Assembly (NCBI GenBank): GCA_036227345.1
Contig: CP109468.1
Location: 4,960,001-5,024,000, forward strand
Reading direction: 5' to 3'
DNA length: 64,000 nt
Origin: Streptomyces sp. NBC_01463
GTDB lineage: Bacteria; Actinomycetota; Actinomycetes; Streptomycetales; Streptomycetaceae
Shown here: in pieces, positions 1 to 9,243 of the stretch
How the letters are laid out: each line of letters begins with the position of its first letter
How positions within the stretch are numbered: the first letter of the stretch is position 1
Position numbers and translations under genes: made by a program
Notes under the pieces: model-generated
What the model saw: the letters and a program-made list of their open reading frames with translations, nothing else
Told to the model about the DNA's origin: nothing
Database searches by the model: none

Positions 1-2280
1 CGCGAGCGCATCGCCTTCCGCTCCGCCGAGTACTGGGACCTGACCGGCACTTTCGCCACCGGCCGCTCCGGTGACGCCTCCGACCCCTCGACGCTCACCG
101 CCCGCCTCAGCGCGGTCGACGGGCGCCGCATCGCCCAGGGCCGTGACTTCGGTCCCGACGGGCAGCTCAAGGCCGGGTCCGCGCAGACCCTGCACCTGGA
201 CGAGACGAACGCCCGGGCGCTGGCCGCCGCGCTCGCCGAGTCCACGTTCGCCGTGCGGTCCGTCGAGTCGAAGCCGTACCGCCGCTCCCCGTACGCTCCG
301 TTCCGTACGACGACCCTCCAGCAGGAGGCGAGCCGGAAGCTGGGCTTCGGGGCCAAGGCCACCATGCAGGTCGCGCAGAAGCTGTACGAGAACGGCTTCA
401 TCACCTATATGCGTACCGACTCCACGACCCTCTCGGACACCGCGATCTCCGCGGCCCGGGCCCAGGTCACGCAGCTGTACGGCGCCAATTACCTGCCGGA
501 CAAGCCGCGCACGTACGCCGGCAAGGTCAAGAACGCGCAGGAGGCGCACGAGGCGATCCGCCCCTCCGGCGACCGCTTCCGCACCCCTGCCGAGACCGGT
601 CTCACCGGTGACCAGTTCCGGCTCTACGAGCTGATCTGGAAGCGGACCGTCGCCTCCCAGATGAAGGACGCGGTCGGTAACTCCGTCACCGTCAAGATCG
701 GCGGCCGGGCGAGCGACGGCCGGGACGCCGAGTTCTCCGCGTCCGGCAAGACGATCACCTTCCACGGCTTCATGAAGGCGTACGTCGAAGGCGCCGACGA
801 CCCGAACGCCGAGCTCGACGACCGTGAGCGCCGGCTGCCGCAGGTCGCCGAGGGCGACGCGCTGACCGCCGACGAGGTCACCGTCGACGGCCACGCCACC
901 AAGCCGCCGGCCCGCTACACCGAGGCCTCGCTGGTCAAGGAGCTGGAAGAGCGCGAGATCGGCCGCCCGTCGACGTACGCCTCGATCATCGGGACGATCC
1001 TCGACCGCGGGTACGTGTTCAAGAAGGGCACGGCGCTCGTCCCGTCCTTCCTGTCGTTCGCCGTGGTCAACCTGCTGGAGAAGCACTTCGGCCGGCTCGT
1101 CGACTACGACTTCACGGCCCGCATGGAGGACGACCTCGACCGCATCGCGCGGGGCGAGGCCCAGTCCGTGCCGTGGCTGAAGCGGTTCTACTTCGGTGCG
1201 CAGGCCGGTGACGACGCGGCCGGTGCCGGAAAGGCCTCCGACGCGGGCAACGGCGACGGCGACCACCTCGGCGGTCTCAAGGAGCTCGTCACCGACCTCG
1301 GTGCGATCGACGCCCGGGAGATCTCCTCGTTCCCCGTCGGCAACGACATCAAGCTCCGCGTCGGCCGCTACGGCCCGTACATCGAGCGCGGCGAGAAGGA
1401 CTCCGAGGGGCACCAGCGCGCGGACGTCCCCGAGGACCTGGCACCCGACGAGCTGTCCGTCGAGTACGCGGAGGAGCTGCTGGCCAAGCCGAGCGGCGAC
1501 TTCGAGCTCGGTGCGGACCCGGTGAGCGGGAACCAGATCATCGCCAAGGACGGGCGCTACGGTCCGTACGTCACCGAGGTGCTGCCCGAGGGCACGCCGA
1601 AGACCGGCAAGAACGCGGTGAAGCCGCGGACGGCCTCGCTGTTCAAGTCGATGTCGCTGGACACGGTGACGCTGGCCGACGCGCTGAAGCTGATGTCGCT
1701 GCCGCGTGTGGTCGGTGAGGACGCCGAGGGTGTCGAGATCACCGCGCAGAACGGCCGCTACGGCCCGTACCTGAAGAAGGGCACGGACTCGCGGTCGCTG
1801 ACCTCCGAGGACCAGCTCTTCGACATCACCCTCGAAGAGGCCCTCGCCATCTACGCCCAGCCGAAGCAGCGCGGGCGGGCCGCGGCGAAGCCGCCGCTGA
1901 AGGAGCTGGGCACGGACCCGGTGAGCGGGGCTCCGGTCGTCGTCAAGGACGGGCGCTTCGGCGCGTACGTCACCGACGGCGAGACGAACGCGACGCTGCG
2001 GACCGACGACAGCGTCGAGGACATCACTCCGGAGCGCGGCTACGAGCTGCTCGCCGAGAAGCGGGCCAAGGGGCCGGCCAAGAAGAAGACGGCGAAGAAG
2101 GCTCCGGCGAAGAAGGCGCCTGCCAAGAAGGCGACGGCGGCGAAGAAGACGGCTACGGCCACGAAGAAGACCGCGGCGAAGAAGACCACTGCCGCGAAGA
2201 AGACGACGACCGCGGTGAAGAAGTCCGCGGCCAAGAAGACGGCGACTTCCGCGTCTTCCTCGGTGTCTTCGGAGGACTGA
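1..2280 (+). CDS. topA: DNA topoisomerase I, 5' end missing
   Basis: Type IA topoisomerase that relaxes negative supercoils. The reading frame is open from the first base, so the gene starts outside the window; 759 residues are visible. The catalytic-tyrosine region (ENGFITYMRTDST, near visible residue 135) is intact. It is followed by the RPSTYASII motif and several toprim-C repeats built around GRYGPY or GRFGAY (visible residues about 455-660). The last 65 residues are a histone-H1-like tail of repeated AKK/TKK units. Such lysine stretches are known in actinobacterial TopA and are linked to processive DNA binding. The tail is very biased in composition but stays in frame. Downstream tmk and holB are its usual neighbours in Streptomyces. 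Confidence 0.97.
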   Translation, partial: RERIAFRSAEYWDLTGTFATGRSGDASDPSTLTARLSAVDGRRIAQGRDFGPDGQLKAGSAQTLHLDETNARALAAALAESTFAVRSVESKPYRRSPYAPFRTTTLQQEASRKLGFGAKATMQVAQKLYENGFITYMRTDSTTLSDTAISAARAQVTQLYGANYLPDKPRTYAGKVKNAQEAHEAIRPSGDRFRTPAETGLTGDQFRLYELIWKRTVASQMKDAVGNSVTVKIGGRASDGRDAEFSASGKTITFHGFMKAYVEGADDPNAELDDRERRLPQVAEGDALTADEVTVDGHATKPPARYTEASLVKELEEREIGRPSTYASIIGTILDRGYVFKKGTALVPSFLSFAVVNLLEKHFGRLVDYDFTARMEDDLDRIARGEAQSVPWLKRFYFGAQAGDDAAGAGKASDAGNGDGDHLGGLKELVTDLGAIDAREISSFPVGNDIKLRVGRYGPYIERGEKDSEGHQRADVPEDLAPDELSVEYAEELLAKPSGDFELGADPVSGNQIIAKDGRYGPYVTEVLPEGTPKTGKNAVKPRTASLFKSMSLDTVTLADALKLMSLPRVVGEDAEGVEITAQNGRYGPYLKKGTDSRSLTSEDQLFDITLEEALAIYAQPKQRGRAAAKPPLKELGTDPVSGAPVVVKDGRFGAYVTDGETNATLRTDDSVEDITPERGYELLAEKRAKGPAKKKTAKKAPAKKAPAKKATAAKKTATATKKTAAKKTTAAKKTTTAVKKSAAKKTATSASSSVSSED

Positions 2281-2295
2281 CCTTCCGGGTTCCTG

Positions 2296-2337
2296 AACGC
2301 CGGGTGGGCTGGACGAGTGTCCGGGCCGCCCGGCGTT
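2296..2337 (+). terminator. Hairpin after topA
   Basis: AACGCCGGG (2296-2304) pairs with CCCGGCGTT (2329-2337) and the stem extends inward by three more pairs including one G-T. There is no T run, which is common for Streptomyces terminators. It lies 15 bases after the topA stop codon. Confidence 0.6.
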
Positions 2338-2352
2338 GCCGTGTTCCGGGGC

Positions 2353-2375
2353 GGGTGGGTGAGTGGGTGGGTGGG
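2353..2375 (+). other. Putative G-quadruplex run
   Basis: Five GGG tracts lie at 2353-2355, 2357-2359, 2365-2367, 2369-2371 and 2373-2375, separated mostly by single T residues. Four or more closely spaced G3 tracts with one-base loops are a classic stable quadruplex pattern. It lies in the 427-base gap between topA and tmk, just after the topA hairpin. Confidence 0.55.
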
Positions 2376-2438
2376 TGTGGACGGGGGCGGGTGGCGCGCC
2401 TGCGGCGGGCCTTGTCCCCTCCCCGCCCCTTCCCGAAA

Positions 2439-2486
2439 CCGGGGGCTCTGCCCCCGGGCCCCCGCTCCTCAAACGCCGGAGGGGCT
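2439..2486. repeat. Dispersed GC-rich intergenic element, copy A
   Basis: The palindromic core CCGGGGGCTCTGCCCCCGG is followed by CTCAAACGCCGGAGGGGC. The same layout recurs at 59323-59366. From general knowledge, elements of this shape are scattered in Streptomyces intergenic DNA. No gene is seen in the 427-base gap 2281-2707; it holds the hairpin, the G-run, this element and the tandem repeat. Confidence 0.65.
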
Positions 2487-2536
2487 GGGAGGCGCTCCGG
2501 AAAGGCTGGAGGGTCTCGCTCCCGAAGGGCTGGGGG

Positions 2537-2643
2537 AAGGGACCCTGAGGGGGCAGGGAAGGGACCCCGGAGGGGCGGGGACGGGACCCCGGAGGGGGCG
2601 GGGAAAGGACCCCGGAGGCGCGGGGAGAGAACCCCCGCGGAGG
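2537..2643. repeat. Tandem repeat, 22-23 base units
   Basis: Four successive units begin at 2537, 2559, 2581 and 2604, each a variant of A-A-GGGACCCCGGAGGGGCGGGG, followed by a degenerate fifth. The whole array is purine-rich on the plus strand. It ends about 55 bases before the tmk promoter hexamer and could affect replication or local structure; no coding potential is convincing here. Confidence 0.75.
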
Positions 2644-2695
2644 CCGCTGCGGTCGTATGTTCGGACGCGGACCGCGGGCACCGGCTTGCTCCCGA

Positions 2696-2701
2696 TAGGC
2701 T
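2696..2701 (+). promoter_or_regulatory. Predicted -10 hexamer TAGGCT for leaderless tmk
   Basis: TAGGCT ends exactly six bases before the tmk ATG. No good Shine-Dalgarno sequence is present, so transcription probably starts at or next to the start codon. Confidence 0.5.
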
Positions 2702-2707
2702 GGGCGG

Positions 2708-5700
2708 ATGACGCGAGCCGAGCAGCCAACGGTCGTGAGCCCCACCTCCGACACACTTGCCGCAGACTCACGCGAGCGCGCCGTACGAGCCCTGTTGCGT
2801 GTTCCCCCGCTGAAGCGGTTGTGGAGCGCCCAGCTCGTCGGCAGTACCGGCGATGCACTCGCCCTTCTCGTGCTGGTGTTGCTGTCGCTGCAAGCGGCGG
2901 TCCTTGAGGGCTCATTCGGATCCGGATACCGCGGGGCGGCCTTCGCCGTCGCCGCCGTGTTCGGGGCCCGGATTATTTCCACCCTGCTCTTCGGAGCCGT
3001 ACTCCTGGGGCCGTTGACGGCCCTGACGGCGCCGGGAGGGCCGCTCGACCGGCGGTGGCTGATGATCGGCGCCGACGGGCTGCGGCTCGCGCTGCTGGTC
3101 GTCGCGCCGCTGTGGATCGACTGGATGCCCGACAGGGCGCTCCTGATGATCCTCATCACCGTCTTCGTCACCGGCGCCGGTGAGCGGCTGTGGACGATCG
3201 CGAAGGACGGGGCGGCGCCCGCGCTGCTGCCCGCGCCGCCGATCGAGGGCGCCGCGGTGCGCCCGCTGCCGGATCACCTGGACGCGCTGCGCAGGCTCTC
3301 CCTGCGGACCGACTTCGCCGCCGTTCCCGTCGCCGCCGCCGTGCTGCTGGTCGCCACACTGATCGGCAATCTGCTGGGCTCGGGCCTGGAGTGGTTCTCC
3401 TTCCACCAGGCGGCCCTCGGCTCGTACGTCGCGGCCGGGCTGTTCTCCGCCTCCATCTCCACCCTGTACTTCCTGGAACTGCCCGGTTCGCCGACGCCCC
3501 GGCCGCGCTCGCCCCTGGAGGGGCTGCGCCGGCCGTCCGCCGGCAGCGGACCGGACAAGGGCCGCACCGGCGCCGTACCGCTGATCGTCGCGACCTGTGC
3601 CGCCGTCGCCGGAGCGATCGCGGCCGCGGCCGCCGTCGCCGTCCTGCACGCCACCGACCTGGGTGGTGGCCCCGCCACCTTCGCCCTGCTGATCCTCGCC
3701 CTGACCGGCGGCACGGGCGTCGGCATCCGTACCGCGCAGAAGGTGCTGCCGGCCCTGTCGCGCCGCCGGCTGCTCTCCCTGGCCACCGCCGTCACCGGGG
3801 TCGCGCTCCTTGCGATGGGCCTGGTGCCGGACACGGCGACCGTCGTCCTGATCGCCGTGCTCGCCGGATACGCGGCGGGTGTCGCCGCCAACACCGGCCA
3901 TGTCCTCGTCGACCAGGAGACCGAGGAATCCCGCCGGACCCGCACCGCCGAACACCTCCAGGCCGTCGTCCGGGTCCTGATCGCGCTCGGCGCGGTCGGC
4001 GGCCCCCTGGTGGCCGCCGCCATAGGAACCCACCGGCTGACCGCGGGGGACTTCGTCTTCGCGCACGGTGGCGCGGCCTTCACCCTGATGCTGATCGGCG
4101 CCCTGCTGCTGCCGGTCGCCGCGATCGTCCTCGCGAAGACGGACGACCGTTCTGGAGTGCCGCTGCGCCGTGATCTGCGGGAGGCGCTGCGTGGCGGCGA
4201 CCCGGCGGTCGCCCCCGCCGCGACCGGCTTCTTCCTCGCCCTGGAGGGCGGCGACGGAGCGGGCAAGTCCACCCAGGTCGAAGCGCTCGCCGACTGGATC
4301 CGCGCCAAGGGCCACGAGGTCGTCGTCACCCGTGAACCGGGCGCGACCCCCGTCGGCAAGCGGCTGCGCTCGATCCTGCTCGACGTTTCGTCGGCCGGGC
4401 TCTCCAACCGGGCCGAGGCACTGCTGTACGCCGCCGACCGCGCCGAGCACGTCGACTCGGTCGTGCGTCCGGCGCTGGAGCGCGGCGCGATCGTCATCTC
4501 CGACCGCTACATCGACTCGTCCGTCGCCTACCAGGGCGCGGGCCGTGATCTCGCGCCGACCGAGATCGCCCGGATCTCGCGCTGGGCGACGAGCGGCCTC
4601 GTACCGCATCTGACCGTGCTTCTGGACGTCTCCCCGGAGACCGCGCGGGAACGGTTCACCGAGGCGCCCGACCGGCTGGAGTCCGAGCCGCTCGAATTCC
4701 ACAACCGGGTGCGTTCCGGCTTCCTGACGCTGGCCGCCGCCGACCCGACGCGCTACCTGGTGGTGGACGCCGGCCAGGAACCGGAGTCGATCACCACGGT
4801 CGTACGTCACCGGCTCGACCAGCTCCTTCCGCTCTCCGAGGCCGAGATCAGGGCCCGGGAGGAGGCGCGCAAGGCCGCCGAGGAGGAGGCCCGTCGCCTC
4901 GCCGAGGAGGAGGCCGCGCGCAAGGCGGAGGAAGAGCGCCTGGAGCGCGAACGGCAGGAGCAGCTCGCCAAGCTCCGCGCCGAGGAGGCGGAGCGCAAGC
5001 GCCGCGAGGAGGAGGAAGCGCGCCGCCGCGAGGCCGAACGCCAGGCGGAGGAGGCCCGTCAGCGTGCGGAGGAGGCGCGGCAGCGCGCCGAGGAGGAGCG
5101 GGTCAGGCTCGAAGCGGAGGAGGCCGCCCGCGAGGCGGAGCAGGCGCGGCTGCGCCGCCAGGCCGAGGAGGAGGCCCGGCTCCGTCAGGAGGCCGAGGCC
5201 AAGCGGCTGGAGAAGCAGCGCAAGGCGGAGGAGGCCCTGCTGAGGGCCGAGGCCGCTCGCAGGCAGGCGGAGGCCGATGCCGCGGCCGCGGCGGAGAGTG
5301 CGCGGGCCCAGGCGGCCGCGGCCCAGGCGGAAGCCGAGGCAGAGGCGGCCGAGGCCGCTGCTGCGGCGGAGGCTTCGCGTGCCCGGACCTCGCGGTCCGC
5401 GCCGCATTCCGAGCCGTCTGCGTCTTCCACGTCCTCGTCCTCGTCCTCGTCCTCGTCGTCGTCCTCGTCCTCGTCTTCCGTTCCGGACAACGAGCTGACG
5501 GTGCCGACCCCGATCGTGAACCCGAACGAGATCACTCAGCCGGTGCCCTCTCCGGTGGATCCGTCCTCCGGCCGGGGACGGACTCGGCACGCGGCCCCGT
5601 CCGCGCCCTGGCCGTCCGACGAGGCCGAGACGGCGATGATCCCGAAGGTCTCCGATCCGTCCGGGCCGTCCGGTGCCGCGGACGAGACGGCGGTGCTGCC

Positions 5701-6007
5701 GCCGGTACGGGACGCCGACCCCGCCGACCGGGTGCCGCGCGGCATCTTCCGGGACGAGCGCTCAGCGGGCTCCGCACCTGAGGGCGAGAACGAACGCACC
5801 CGTGAGCTGCCGCAGATCACCGATCCGCACGCGGACCGGGAGCAGCGGGAGCAGGAGCAGCATTCGGGCCGGTCGCGGCGGCCGCGTCCCGACTGGGCGG
5901 AGGAGACTCCGCTGGACGATCTGCCCACGCTGGCCGACGAACTGCTCGGTGACCACGACGACGAGGACCCCGGGTCCACCGGCCGGGGGCGCCGCCCGCG
6001 CCGCTGA
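2708..6007 (+). CDS. tmk: Thymidylate kinase fused to a membrane transporter-like domain and a coiled coil
   Basis: Phosphorylates dTMP to dTDP. The protein has 1099 residues, about five times a normal Tmk. Residues about 30-480 form a many-helix MFS-like membrane domain. The kinase lies at about 505-710, with P-loop GGDGAGKST, the DRYIDSSVAYQG motif and the lid region following. A charged Glu/Ala/Arg coiled coil resembling TolA runs from about 715 to 895, then a polyserine tract and an acidic proline-rich tail. This fused architecture is known in Streptomyces, whose Tmk is annotated as an integral membrane protein. The role of the membrane part is unknown; it lacks an obvious substrate. Leaderless start predicted at 2708. 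Confidence 0.93.
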   Translation: MTRAEQPTVVSPTSDTLAADSRERAVRALLRVPPLKRLWSAQLVGSTGDALALLVLVLLSLQAAVLEGSFGSGYRGAAFAVAAVFGARIISTLLFGAVLLGPLTALTAPGGPLDRRWLMIGADGLRLALLVVAPLWIDWMPDRALLMILITVFVTGAGERLWTIAKDGAAPALLPAPPIEGAAVRPLPDHLDALRRLSLRTDFAAVPVAAAVLLVATLIGNLLGSGLEWFSFHQAALGSYVAAGLFSASISTLYFLELPGSPTPRPRSPLEGLRRPSAGSGPDKGRTGAVPLIVATCAAVAGAIAAAAAVAVLHATDLGGGPATFALLILALTGGTGVGIRTAQKVLPALSRRRLLSLATAVTGVALLAMGLVPDTATVVLIAVLAGYAAGVAANTGHVLVDQETEESRRTRTAEHLQAVVRVLIALGAVGGPLVAAAIGTHRLTAGDFVFAHGGAAFTLMLIGALLLPVAAIVLAKTDDRSGVPLRRDLREALRGGDPAVAPAATGFFLALEGGDGAGKSTQVEALADWIRAKGHEVVVTREPGATPVGKRLRSILLDVSSAGLSNRAEALLYAADRAEHVDSVVRPALERGAIVISDRYIDSSVAYQGAGRDLAPTEIARISRWATSGLVPHLTVLLDVSPETARERFTEAPDRLESEPLEFHNRVRSGFLTLAAADPTRYLVVDAGQEPESITTVVRHRLDQLLPLSEAEIRAREEARKAAEEEARRLAEEEAARKAEEERLERERQEQLAKLRAEEAERKRREEEEARRREAERQAEEARQRAEEARQRAEEERVRLEAEEAAREAEQARLRRQAEEEARLRQEAEAKRLEKQRKAEEALLRAEAARRQAEADAAAAAESARAQAAAAQAEAEAEAAEAAAAAEASRARTSRSAPHSEPSASSTSSSSSSSSSSSSSSSSVPDNELTVPTPIVNPNEITQPVPSPVDPSSGRGRTRHAAPSAPWPSDEAETAMIPKVSDPSGPSGAADETAVLPPVRDADPADRVPRGIFRDERSAGSAPEGENERTRELPQITDPHADREQREQEQHSGRSRRPRPDWAEETPLDDLPTLADELLGDHDDEDPGSTGRGRRPRR

Positions 6008-6013
6008 CGGTAT

Positions 6014-6045
6014 CGAGTACCGAGCGAGTACCGAGTACCGAGTAC
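6014..6045. repeat. CGAGTAC heptamer repeat
   Basis: CGAGTAC occurs at 6014-6020, 6025-6031, 6032-6038 and 6039-6045, the last three being contiguous. It sits between the tmk stop codon and its hairpin. Confidence 0.7.
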
Positions 6046-6083
6046 GCCGATGGTCCCGCGCGAACAGGCGCGGGGCCATCGGC
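6046..6083 (+). terminator. Terminator hairpin after tmk
   Basis: GCCGATGG (6046-6053) and CCCGCGC (6055-6061) pair with GCGCGGG (6068-6074) and CCATCGGC (6076-6083), with one T-G pair between, giving a 16-pair stem and six-base loop. It is 38 bases after tmk and separates it from holB. Confidence 0.7.
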
Positions 6084-6262
6084 GTTCCGGAGTCCGGCCT
6101 CCGCCGTATCGCCGTATCGGCGCATCGGTGAGGTCCCGGCAGTCCGTCCGCCGGGATTGTCAGACGCGTCCCTCACAATGGGAGGCCAGGGGAAAGCCGG
6201 ATCGACGAACGCCACGGCGACAGCCGTGACGAGAGCCGCACACCACGGAAGGGCGGTGACCG

Positions 6263-7468
6263 ATGTCCGTATGGGACGACCTGGTCGGCCAGGACCGCGT
6301 GCAGGAGCAGCTCGCTGCCGCCGCCAGGGATGCCGACGCGCTGGTCACCGCCCAGGCCACGGGGGAGCCGGTGCCGCCCGGCTCGAAGATGACCCATGCC
6401 TGGCTGTTCACCGGCCCGCCGGGCTCCGGGCGGTCCACCGCCGCCCGGGCCTTCGCCGCGTCGCTGCAGTGCACCAGCCCGGACCGTGCCCTGGGCGGGG
6501 CACCGGGCTGCGGTTTCTGCGACGGCTGTCACACGAGCCTCATCGGGACACACGCCGACGTCGACGTGATCCGCACCGATCTGCTGTCCATCGGTGTGAA
6601 GGAGACCCGCGAGCTAGTCCGCCGCGCCCAGCTCTCGCCGGCCGTCGGACGGTGGCAGGTCATCGTCATGGAGGACGCCGACCGCCTCACCGAGGGCGCG
6701 GGCAATGTGCTGCTGAAGGCGGTCGAGGAGCCCGCGCCGCGCACGGTGTGGCTGCTCTGCGCGCCCTCGCTGGAGGACGTGCTGCCCACGATCCGTTCCC
6801 GCTGCCGCCATCTCACCCTGCGCACTCCGTCGGTCGACGCCGTAGCGGATGTGCTGATCCGGCGGGACGGCATCGAGCCGGAGCGGGCCGCCGCCGCAGC
6901 CCGGGCCACCCAGGGACACATCGGCAGGGCCCGTCGCCTCGCCACCGACGAGCGGGCCCGCGCCCGCCGGGCGGCCGTCCTGAAGCTGCCGCTGCGCGTC
7001 GAGGACATCGGGGGCTGTCTGAAGGCCGCGCAGGAGCTGATCGACACCGCCACGGACGACGCGAAGCAGGCCTCGGAGGATGTCGACGTCAAGGAGACGG
7101 AGGACATGAAGGCCGCGCTCGGCGCCTCCGCCGGGGGCCGGATGCCGCGTGGCACCGCAGGGGTGATGAAGGAGCTGGAGGACCGGCAGAAGCGCCGCAA
7201 GACGCGTACGCAGCGCGACAGCCTCGATCTGGCCCTCACCGAACTGACCGGGTTCTACCGCGATGTGCTCGCCCTGCAGCTGGGCTCGCGCATCGCCATC
7301 GCCAACGCCGACGCGCAGGATTCCCTCGACCGGATCGTGCGCTCGTCCACGCCCGAGCGCACCCTGCGCCGGATCGAGGCGGTGGGCGCCTGCCGCCGGG
7401 CGCTGGACCGGAATGTGGCCCCGCTGCTCGCGGTGGAGGCGATGACGATGGCGCTGCGGGCGGGCTGA
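6263..7468 (+). CDS. holB: DNA polymerase III delta' subunit
   Basis: Clamp-loader subunit of the replicative polymerase, 401 residues. An AAA+ fold is visible: a Walker A-like GPPGSGRST near residue 50, with Arg where active ATPases have Lys, a cysteine cluster GCGFCDGCH near residue 90 typical of the zinc module, and a VIVMEDADRLTEGAGNVLLK segment around 135-155 followed by EEPAPRTVWLL and the SRC motif. Delta' is normally not the ATP-hydrolysing subunit, so the altered P-loop fits. The start follows a GGAAGGGCGG purine stretch ending about 10 bases upstream. A 255-base gap with the tmk terminator precedes it, so it probably has its own promoter. Confidence 0.92.
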   Translation: MSVWDDLVGQDRVQEQLAAAARDADALVTAQATGEPVPPGSKMTHAWLFTGPPGSGRSTAARAFAASLQCTSPDRALGGAPGCGFCDGCHTSLIGTHADVDVIRTDLLSIGVKETRELVRRAQLSPAVGRWQVIVMEDADRLTEGAGNVLLKAVEEPAPRTVWLLCAPSLEDVLPTIRSRCRHLTLRTPSVDAVADVLIRRDGIEPERAAAAARATQGHIGRARRLATDERARARRAAVLKLPLRVEDIGGCLKAAQELIDTATDDAKQASEDVDVKETEDMKAALGASAGGRMPRGTAGVMKELEDRQKRRKTRTQRDSLDLALTELTGFYRDVLALQLGSRIAIANADAQDSLDRIVRSSTPERTLRRIEAVGACRRALDRNVAPLLAVEAMTMALRAG

Positions 7469-7537
7469 CGCTCCCGGCAGGCCGCTCACCGAATCACCCG
7501 AAAGAGCAGGGAATCGGATGAGTCGTCGCCCGGCGGC

Positions 7538-7543
7538 TACGCT
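7538..7543 (+). promoter_or_regulatory. Predicted -10 hexamer TACGCT, leaderless
   Basis: TACGCT ends six bases before the ATG at 7550; no ribosome binding site is seen in that interval. Confidence 0.5.
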
Positions 7544-7549
7544 CCGGAC

Positions 7550-9100
7550 ATGGACACCAGGCGCCCGTTCCGCACCCTCGCCCTCGCGCTCGGCACAGCC
7601 GGCCTCCTCATCTCCGGCTGCAGCAGCGGAAGTTCGACTTCGGGCGCCTCGTCCCCGGCGCAGGCGGCCTCGGCCTCTCCGTCCGCCGTGCCGACAGCGC
7701 TGAAGTCGTTCTACGGCCAGCACCTGAGCTGGCGGGACTGCGGTGTCAGCGGATTCCAGTGCACCACGATGAAGGCGCCGCTCGACTACGCGAAGCCGGA
7801 CGGCGACGAGATCAAGCTGGCGGTGTCCCGGAAGAAGGCCACCGGACCGGGCAAGCGGATCGGCTCCCTCCTGGTGAACCCGGGAGGTCCCGGCGGATCC
7901 GCCATCGGCTATCTCCAGGGCTATGCCGCGATCGGCTACCCGGCGCAGGTGCGCGCCCGCTACGACATGGTCGCCATCGATCCGCGCGGGGTGGCGCGCA
8001 GCGAACCCGTCGAATGTCTCACCGGTTCGCAGATGGACGCCTACACCCAGGTCGACCAGACGCCGGACGACGCGGTCGAGGTCACGAAGCTGAGCGGTGC
8101 GTTCAAGAAGTTCGCCACGGGCTGCGAGCAGCGCTCGGGCGAGATCCTGCCGCACGTCTCGACCGTGGACACGGCCCGCGACATGGACATGCTGCGCGCC
8201 CTGCTCGGTGACGAGCAGCTGCACTACGTCGGCGCCTCGTACGGCACCTTCCTGGGCGCGACGTACGCCGAGCTCTTCCCCGGGCGGGTGGGCCGGCTCG
8301 TCCTCGACGGCGCGATGGACCCCTCGCTGGCATCGGTCGACATGAACCGCGACCAGACGGCGGGCTTCGAGACCGCCTTCCAGTCCTTCGCCCAGGACTG
8401 CGTGAAGAAGGCGGACTGCCCGCTCGGCACGACATCCGCAGCCGACGCGGCGACCAACCTGAAGAAGCTGTTCAGCGACCTCGACGCGAAGCCGATCCCC
8501 ACGGGCGAGTCCCGGAAGCTCGGCGAGTCCCTCGCCACCACCGGCGTCATCGCCGCGATGTACGACGAGACGGCCTGGCCCCAGCTCCGCGAGGCGCTCA
8601 CCGCTGCCCGGGCGGGCGACGGATCGGGCCTGCTCGCCCTGGCCGACAGCTACTACGAGCGCGAGCCGAACGGTACGTACGCGAATCTCATGTACGCCAA
8701 CGCTGCCGTGAACTGCCTCGACCTCCCGCCCGCCTTCGCCACCTCCGAGGCGGTCACCCAGGCCCTCCCCACCTTCGAGAAGGCCTCCCCGGTCTTCGGC
8801 AAGGGCTTCGCCTGGGCCTCCCTGAACTGCGCCTACTGGCCGGTCCCCGCCACCGGCACCCCGCACCGGATCAAGGCCGAGGGCGCCGCCCCGATCGTGG
8901 TCGTCGGCACCACCCGCGACCCGGCGACCCCGTACAAGTGGGCCCAGTCCCTCGCCGGCCAGCTCTCGTCCGGCACCCTCCTCACCTACGAGGGCGACGG
9001 GCACACGGCGTACGGCCGCGGCAGCGACTGCATCGACACGGCGATCAACACCTACCTCCTGGAGGGCACCCCGCCGGCCGACGGCAAGAAGTGCTCCTGA
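7550..9100 (+). CDS. Secreted lipoprotein alpha/beta hydrolase, tripeptidyl aminopeptidase (Tap/Slp) type
   Basis: Predicted to cleave short N-terminal peptides outside the cell, 516 residues. A signal peptide ends in the lipobox ISGC near residue 24, so it is probably anchored to the membrane. The alpha/beta-hydrolase core begins with LLVNPGGPGGSA (oxyanion region), then the nucleophile elbow GASYGT near residue 227. The TAP-like C-terminal domain carries the acid in GTTRDPATP and the histidine in EGDGHTAYG, and ends in KKCS. Residues and spacing match S. lividans Tap and SlpD/SlpE. The natural substrate is unknown. It ends 143 bases before the tRNA and has no operon partner. Confidence 0.88.
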   Translation: MDTRRPFRTLALALGTAGLLISGCSSGSSTSGASSPAQAASASPSAVPTALKSFYGQHLSWRDCGVSGFQCTTMKAPLDYAKPDGDEIKLAVSRKKATGPGKRIGSLLVNPGGPGGSAIGYLQGYAAIGYPAQVRARYDMVAIDPRGVARSEPVECLTGSQMDAYTQVDQTPDDAVEVTKLSGAFKKFATGCEQRSGEILPHVSTVDTARDMDMLRALLGDEQLHYVGASYGTFLGATYAELFPGRVGRLVLDGAMDPSLASVDMNRDQTAGFETAFQSFAQDCVKKADCPLGTTSAADAATNLKKLFSDLDAKPIPTGESRKLGESLATTGVIAAMYDETAWPQLREALTAARAGDGSGLLALADSYYEREPNGTYANLMYANAAVNCLDLPPAFATSEAVTQALPTFEKASPVFGKGFAWASLNCAYWPVPATGTPHRIKAEGAAPIVVVGTTRDPATPYKWAQSLAGQLSSGTLLTYEGDGHTAYGRGSDCIDTAINTYLLEGTPPADGKKCS

Positions 9101-9243
9101 CCCCGCCCGCCCGGCCTCCGGCCCGCCGCCGGGGCACCCCACTGACCTGGGCATACAGCCGCACGACGGGCCGGTACGGAGCACCCTCCGAAACTGTGTA
9201 GACTTGGCGACGCTGCTGACCGCACCATGGTGCGACAGCGCGT

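Noticed and set aside
2912..5590. 892-codon open frame on the minus strand opposite tmk
   Set aside because: It is a shadow of the Glu/Ala-rich coiled coil and membrane domain; composition is Gly/Arg/Gln-rich with no motif, as expected for antisense of GC-rich genes.
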